The notes below the pieces were generated by a model. The model made no database searches. It saw only the letters and a program-made list of their open reading frames with translations, and was not told the origin of the DNA. Positions 59,859-64,000 of a stretch of 64,000 nt of DNA are shown here, one piece after another. The stretch covers positions 62,001-126,000 of the forward strand of contig JAKAGV010000010.1 in assembly GCA_021815405.1 (NCBI GenBank), written 5' to 3'. Source of the stretch: Bacteroidota bacterium. GTDB lineage: Bacteria; Bacteroidota; Ignavibacteria; Ignavibacteriales; Ignavibacteriaceae. Every line of letters starts with the position of its first letter. Positions within the stretch are counted from its first letter, which is position 1. The position numbers and the translations under genes are program-made.

Positions 59859-61274
59859 ATGCCCGACTTAAAAAATCATTTAAATATAAATTCCGAAGAC
59901 AAATTAATATTAGAAGAAATGCACAATGCACTCGACAAAAATCTTCTCCGGAAATGGTATCCGCTTGCCGTTGATAAATCAAACGGCGGATACTTTACTG
60001 ATATTACTTATGATTTTAAGATTGATGCTGTTCAGCATAAAATGATTGTTACACAGGCAAGGCATGTTTGGACAACTTCCAAAGCAGCAATTTTCTTCGG
60101 AGACAAAATTTATGATGAAGCTGCAAGGCATGGCTTTGACTTTCTTCGCAATTCAATGTGGGATCAAAAGTACGGAGGCTTTTATCAAATGAGAGACGAA
60201 AAAGGAAAGTTCTCCGATTATCTCGGCTTCAACGAAGAGAAACGAACCTACGGCAATGCTTTTGGCATTTACGGACTTGCTGCTTTATACGAGCTTTCAC
60301 ACGATAAAAAAATTCTTGATTTCGCCATCGATGTTTTTGAATGGATTGAGAATCATGCATTCGATCCAAAACTAAAAGGATATTTTCAGTTTATCGATCC
60401 GAAAGGAAATCCATTTGACAAGTATAGTGAATACAAAACTAAAGCTTACGATGATGTTGAGCTTGGCTATAAAGATCAGAACTCATCAATCCATTTACTT
60501 GAAGCTTACACAGAGCTATACAATATGTGGCATAACGACAAACTCCGCAAAAAGCTTTATGACCTGCTCTTGTTAATCAGAGATATAATAACAACTCCGA
60601 AGGGATACATGAACTTATTCTTTGAATATGACTGGACACCAGTTTCTTTTAGAAATTCGCCGAAAGAAATAAGAGAAAAAAATTATCGTCTCGACCATGT
60701 TTCATTCGGTCATGATTACGAAACTGGATTTTTAATCCTCGAAGCTTCTTATGCACTCGGGTTAAAGAATGATGTTGAGACTCTGCGTATCGCAAAGCGT
60801 ATGGTTGATCATGCAATTGCAAACGGCTGGGATAAAGAGTACGGAGGCTTCTGGGATGCAGGTTATTATTTTGCCGGTGAGAATATCTGCACTATAATCC
60901 AATCAACTAAAAACTGGTGGGCGCAAGCGGAAGGTTTGAATGTTCTTTTGATAATGTCTAAGATTTTTCCCAATGAAACTGTTTATCGTGAATATTTTTT
61001 AAAGCAGTGGAATTATATAAAAAATTACTTACTCGATAATGATAACGGTGATTGGTTTGAAGGCGGACTGGATAAAGAGCCGCATTTTAAAACCGGACCG
61101 AAAGGACATATTTGGAAATGCACCTACCATACCGGCAGAGCTTTGATGAACTGCATCAAGATGCTTTCAGATGAAAATTACTTTCTGCAAAAAGAAAGTA
61201 AAGGCTTTAAAGAGCAGAAAGATAGCTTCGACAGCTTTCTTGCGAACTGGAGAAAAACAGCTACCATGATTTAA
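59859..61274 (+). CDS. AGE-family epimerase, cytosolic (cellobiose/mannobiose 2-epimerase type)
   Basis: The 471-residue protein has the (alpha/alpha)6 barrel motifs MIVTQARHVWTTSKAA, WDQKYGGFYQMRDEKG, YGNAFGIYGLAALYE, VSFGHDYETGFLILEA and WKCTYHTGRALMNCIKM, with the catalytic-type histidines near HDYET and YHTGR. It is a clear paralogue of 37370-38749 but lacks any leader. I chose ATG 59859 because AGAGG lies 6 bases upstream. A TTG at 59820 is less likely. Beside mannanase, acetylesterase and ManA genes, conversion of mannobiose to mannosyl-glucose for later phosphorolysis is the best reading. A GH130 phosphorylase gene is not in the window. Confidence 0.88.
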   Translation: MPDLKNHLNINSEDKLILEEMHNALDKNLLRKWYPLAVDKSNGGYFTDITYDFKIDAVQHKMIVTQARHVWTTSKAAIFFGDKIYDEAARHGFDFLRNSMWDQKYGGFYQMRDEKGKFSDYLGFNEEKRTYGNAFGIYGLAALYELSHDKKILDFAIDVFEWIENHAFDPKLKGYFQFIDPKGNPFDKYSEYKTKAYDDVELGYKDQNSSIHLLEAYTELYNMWHNDKLRKKLYDLLLLIRDIITTPKGYMNLFFEYDWTPVSFRNSPKEIREKNYRLDHVSFGHDYETGFLILEASYALGLKNDVETLRIAKRMVDHAIANGWDKEYGGFWDAGYYFAGENICTIIQSTKNWWAQAEGLNVLLIMSKIFPNETVYREYFLKQWNYIKNYLLDNDNGDWFEGGLDKEPHFKTGPKGHIWKCTYHTGRALMNCIKMLSDENYFLQKESKGFKEQKDSFDSFLANWRKTATMI

Positions 61275-61465
61275 AAATTCGCGATGTAAATGTATTCTGT
61301 TTATACAATCAAGAGAATGAGCCCATTCAGAGCATGTGAACTGCATATGTGCTTTAAAAAATAATTTCAAATATTTCAAAAATTTGTTTCTTTTAAATTT
61401 AATTCTTTTTAATTTCACTATTGAAATAACTAATACATTATATTCACAAACAAAAGGAATACGCT

Positions 61466-61756
61466 ATGGCAGACAAGTCAATGACCAAATCTCAAATTCT
61501 CGATCATCTCTCAAAGAAGACCGGATCGACAAAAAAATTTGCCGGACAGTTTTTGGATGAGTTGGTCACTTTAGCTCATAAAGAGGCTAAAAAATCTTTT
61601 GTTATTCCTGGCTTAGGAAAGTTAGTCGTGGTTAATCGTAAAAAAAGAATGGGAAGAAACCCTGCGACCGGTGAGACAATGGTTATTCCTGCAAAGAAAG
61701 TGTTGAAATTTAGATTAGCTAAAGCAGCAAAAGATGCTGTACTAGGCAAGAAATAG
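61466..61756 (+). CDS. HU family DNA-binding protein
   Basis: A 96-residue histone-like protein. The N-terminal helices (MTKSQILDHLSKKTG) and the DNA-binding arm with its conserved GRNPATGETMVIPAKKVLKF are complete. The C-terminus is rich in Lys and Ala. It would bind and bend DNA as a dimer. AAAAGGA before the ATG is a suitable ribosome site. It is a single-gene unit bounded downstream by a hairpin at 61771-61800. Confidence 0.95.
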   Translation: MADKSMTKSQILDHLSKKTGSTKKFAGQFLDELVTLAHKEAKKSFVIPGLGKLVVVNRKKRMGRNPATGETMVIPAKKVLKFRLAKAAKDAVLGKK

Positions 61757-61770
61757 TAACGTTTTCCTTA

Positions 61771-61800
61771 AACAAGGTCCGGTGAATTCCGGACTTTGTT
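61771..61800 (+). terminator. Hairpin terminator after the HU gene
   Basis: AACAAGGTCCGG (61771-61782) pairs with CCGGACTTTGTT (61789-61800), 12 pairs with one G-U, around a 6-base loop, starting 15 bases after the stop codon. The following T content is low, so the stop may be incomplete, but the stem is strong. Confidence 0.65.
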
Positions 61801-61868
61801 GCTTAATATCATCCTTATCTTCCTCTCTTTTAATTTTATCTCGTTAATTCTTATTTTTATTTTATCAA

Positions 61869-63668
61869 ATGAAGCTTCTATTAAAATATCTTAAGCATTA
61901 CTGGAAGCTGGTATTGCTCGCCTTGGTGCTAGCATCAATAAACCAGATTTTTTCTTTGCTCGATCCGTACATTTACAGAATTGTTATAGATCGCTATGCT
62001 ACCAAATTTAGCAGCTATACAACCGAAGAATTTTTTAGAGGTGTTCTGCTGCTGCTTGGTGCAGCTGTCGGTGTTGCTTTTATTTCAAGGCTTGCAAAGA
62101 ATTTCCAGGATTACTACGTCAATGTTATTACACAGCGGCTTGGTACAAAAATTTATAACGACGGTATAGAGCATTCACTTAAACTTCCCTATTCTTTATT
62201 TGAAGACCAGCGTAGCGGACAAACTTTAGGAGTTCTTCAGAAGGTCCGGACTGATGTTGAGAAACTAATTGCTGCAATTGTAAATATTCTTTTTACTTCC
62301 CTGGTCGGAATCATTTTCGTCACGGTATACGCTATCAATGTCTATTGGTTAATAGCTCCGGTGTTTTTCTCGGCAGTTCCTCTTCTCGGAATCATCAGCT
62401 CGGTGTTAAGTAGAAAAGTCAAAAAGATCCAAAAGAAAATTGTTGATGAGACTACTGCACTTGCAGGCTCAACAACAGAATCACTTCGGAACATAGAGCT
62501 TGTTAAAAGTCTTGGTTTGGGCAAACAGGAAATAGGAAGGCTTAATTCTGTTACTGATAAAATCCTTGTACTTGAATTAAAGAAAGTGAAATATATCCGA
62601 AGTTTAAGTTTTATTCAGGGAACATGCGTAAACTTTCTTCGTACTACTATCATCTTTATAATGCTTTATTTGATTTTCATCCGTGCAATTACTTTCGGCG
62701 AATTTTTTTCTTTGTTCCTTTATTCATTCTTTATCTTCGGTCCGCTGCAATCTCTTGGAGATATAATTAATACTTACCGAGAAGCAGAAGTCTCACTCGA
62801 TAACTTTGATAAATTGCTGAAGCAGCCGCAGGAGTCAAAGCCAGAACATCCGGTAAAAGTCGGAGAGTTTCGAACACTTGAGTTTGATGATGTAAGCTTT
62901 AAACATCAGTCTGCAACTACACATGCATTAAAAGATATTTCTTTCAAAACCAAAGTAGGAGAAACCATAGCTTTCGTAGGACCATCCGGTGCCGGTAAAA
63001 CAACGCTGGTAAAGCTTCTCGTCGGATTGTATTCGCCACAGTCCGGAAAAATATTATATAATGATATTCCTTCTTCTGAAATAGATTTTGACGAGCTCAG
63101 AGAAAAAATCGGATTCGTTACTCAGGATACTCAGTTATTTTCAGGAACGATAAAAGAAAATCTGCTGTTTGTAAATCCAACTGCTTCAGATGAAGAATGT
63201 CTTGAAGTGCTTGGACTGTCTGCCTGTCAAAATCTTCTTGATAGAGCCGACCAAGGCATTAACACAATGATTGGTGAAAGCGGTGTAAAAGTTTCGGGCG
63301 GTGAGAAGCAGAGATTATCAATTGCTCGCGCTCTGCTACGGAGACCAAATATTTTAGTCTTCGATGAAGCAACATCTTCTCTCGATTCTCTTACAGAAGA
63401 AGAGATCAGTTCAACGATATGGGATATTTCGAGAAGGAATGATCTCTTAACAATTATGATTGCTCACCGGCTTTCAACAATTTTGCATGCAGATAAAATC
63501 TATGTCCTTGAGCGCGGCAGCATTGTAGAATCAGGCACTCATCTTGAGCTGCTTGAGCTTAAAGGTTTGTACTATGCAATGTGGCGTCAGCAAATCGGAG
63601 AGCGCGAGCGCGAAACTTCAGAACTGCTCGTCAACAGAAACGGAAATCTGGTAAATAATGAAGATTAA
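61869..63668 (+). CDS. ABC transporter, fused permease and ATPase (half-transporter exporter)
   Basis: The 599-residue protein has a six-helix transmembrane domain (about 1-315) and an ATPase domain (about 340-580). Walker A is GPSGAGKTT, the signature is VSGGEKQR, Walker B is ILVFDEATSSLD and the switch His is in IMIAHRLSTI. The layout is that of lipid or multidrug exporters acting as homodimers. The cargo is unknown. It has no functional link to the glycan genes that I can see. The next gene downstream is an exported protein of which only the start is in the window. Confidence 0.92.
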   Translation: MKLLLKYLKHYWKLVLLALVLASINQIFSLLDPYIYRIVIDRYATKFSSYTTEEFFRGVLLLLGAAVGVAFISRLAKNFQDYYVNVITQRLGTKIYNDGIEHSLKLPYSLFEDQRSGQTLGVLQKVRTDVEKLIAAIVNILFTSLVGIIFVTVYAINVYWLIAPVFFSAVPLLGIISSVLSRKVKKIQKKIVDETTALAGSTTESLRNIELVKSLGLGKQEIGRLNSVTDKILVLELKKVKYIRSLSFIQGTCVNFLRTTIIFIMLYLIFIRAITFGEFFSLFLYSFFIFGPLQSLGDIINTYREAEVSLDNFDKLLKQPQESKPEHPVKVGEFRTLEFDDVSFKHQSATTHALKDISFKTKVGETIAFVGPSGAGKTTLVKLLVGLYSPQSGKILYNDIPSSEIDFDELREKIGFVTQDTQLFSGTIKENLLFVNPTASDEECLEVLGLSACQNLLDRADQGINTMIGESGVKVSGGEKQRLSIARALLRRPNILVFDEATSSLDSLTEEEISSTIWDISRRNDLLTIMIAHRLSTILHADKIYVLERGSIVESGTHLELLELKGLYYAMWRQQIGERERETSELLVNRNGNLVNNED

Positions 63669-63733
63669 TAAAAAATTGTCCTTGAGTTTTTTATAAAATG
63701 GATAAAGGTTTTTGCAGAGATCAAAAGGTTAAG

Positions 63734-63779
63734 AGCATAGCGTCAGAAACAACTTGCACTTTGCTCAATACGCTATGCT
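63734..63779. repeat. 10-bp inverted repeat after the ABC exporter gene
   Basis: AGCATAGCGT (63734-63743) and ACGCTATGCT (63770-63779) are exact inverted copies around 26 bases. It lies 66 bases after the exporter stop codon and may mark the transcript end, though no T-run follows directly. Confidence 0.4.
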
Positions 63780-63867
63780 TGCCCGATAATCATTTTATTT
63801 CAGTCTATCAGTTTTATACAATTCATTTTAATATTTTTAAACATCAACCAAATACGGAGCTAAAGGG

Positions 63868-64000
63868 ATGAAAAAATTCCTAACGATTCTTTCTTTTCAG
63901 ATTTTAGTTTTACCATTTTTATTTGTACCTGATTTATCTTCCCAAACAATCACTGACCTTATTCAGCCGGTACATTTAACTGCTGGTGTGCCGGATTCAA
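63868..64000 (+). CDS. Exported protein, N-terminal fragment (runs off the window end)
   Basis: An ATG at 63868 with GGAG 8 bases upstream opens a frame that stays open to the window edge, giving 44 residues. They are a typical signal peptide (basic MKKF, then a hydrophobic core ILSFQILVLPFLFV, ending near DLSSQ) and a short mature start, TITDLIQPVHLTAGVPDS. The function cannot be told from this part. Confidence 0.65.
   Translation, partial: MKKFLTILSFQILVLPFLFVPDLSSQTITDLIQPVHLTAGVPDS

Overview
The window looks like chromosome from an AT-rich member of the Ignavibacteria (Bacteroidota/Chlorobi side of the FCB group). The reasons are a type IX secretion C-terminal signal with the NPFNPTTQ-type signature, carboxypeptidase-like/plug TonB-dependent receptors without SusD partners, an ECF sigma/FecR pair, and many exported glycan-degrading enzymes. 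The assignment rests on protein style, not on a marker gene. I see no rRNA, tRNA, CRISPR array, complete insertion sequence or prophage.

Layout. (1) 1-7957, minus strand: a secreted protein cut by the window edge, a large TonB-dependent receptor, a 1.25-kb gene-free stretch, then a pectin methylesterase followed by a GH43 beta-xylosidase/arabinofuranosidase. (2) 8402-22679, plus strand: a XylR-type regulator, a sodium/sugar symporter with a small membrane partner, two aldose epimerases (one exported, one cytosolic), xylB, xylA, araB, araD, araA, a HAD phosphatase and a zinc polyol dehydrogenase. This is a complete xylose and L-arabinose route to xylulose 5-phosphate. (3) 22682-27030, minus strand: a membrane-anchored solute-binding protein, an unusual histidine kinase and a sigma-54-type response regulator, with no ABC permease. 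It looks like a three-part glycan-sensing system. (4) 27249-37243: an SDR epimerase, then an envelope-signalling set (free STN-TonB protein, TonB-type lipoprotein, FecR anti-sigma, ECF sigma). A 5.4-kb accessory segment separates the sigma factor from FecR. It carries a fused BsuBI/PstI-like restriction-modification protein, an unknown protein, a 21-bp minisatellite and several MITE-like repeats. (5) 37370-49182, minus strand: a membrane-anchored AGE epimerase, a T9SS beta-helix protein with a clear terminator, a second TonB receptor, a GH28-type pectinase and a GH51 arabinofuranosidase with PA14. (6) 49589-61274: an aldo/keto reductase, a GH2 enzyme, ManA, two GH5 enzymes, a SASA acetylesterase and a cytosolic AGE epimerase. 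This set fits acetylated mannan breakdown. (7) 61466-64000: an HU protein, an ABC exporter and the start of another exported protein.

Together the genes describe uptake through the outer membrane, periplasmic trimming of pectin, arabinan, xylan and mannan, proton- or sodium-coupled import of monosaccharides, and isomerase/kinase entry into the pentose phosphate pathway. The least expected parts are the sensor trio (22682-27030) and the split sigma/FecR/STN-TonB locus (28429-37243). At least ten copies of four dispersed palindromic repeat families sit between genes.
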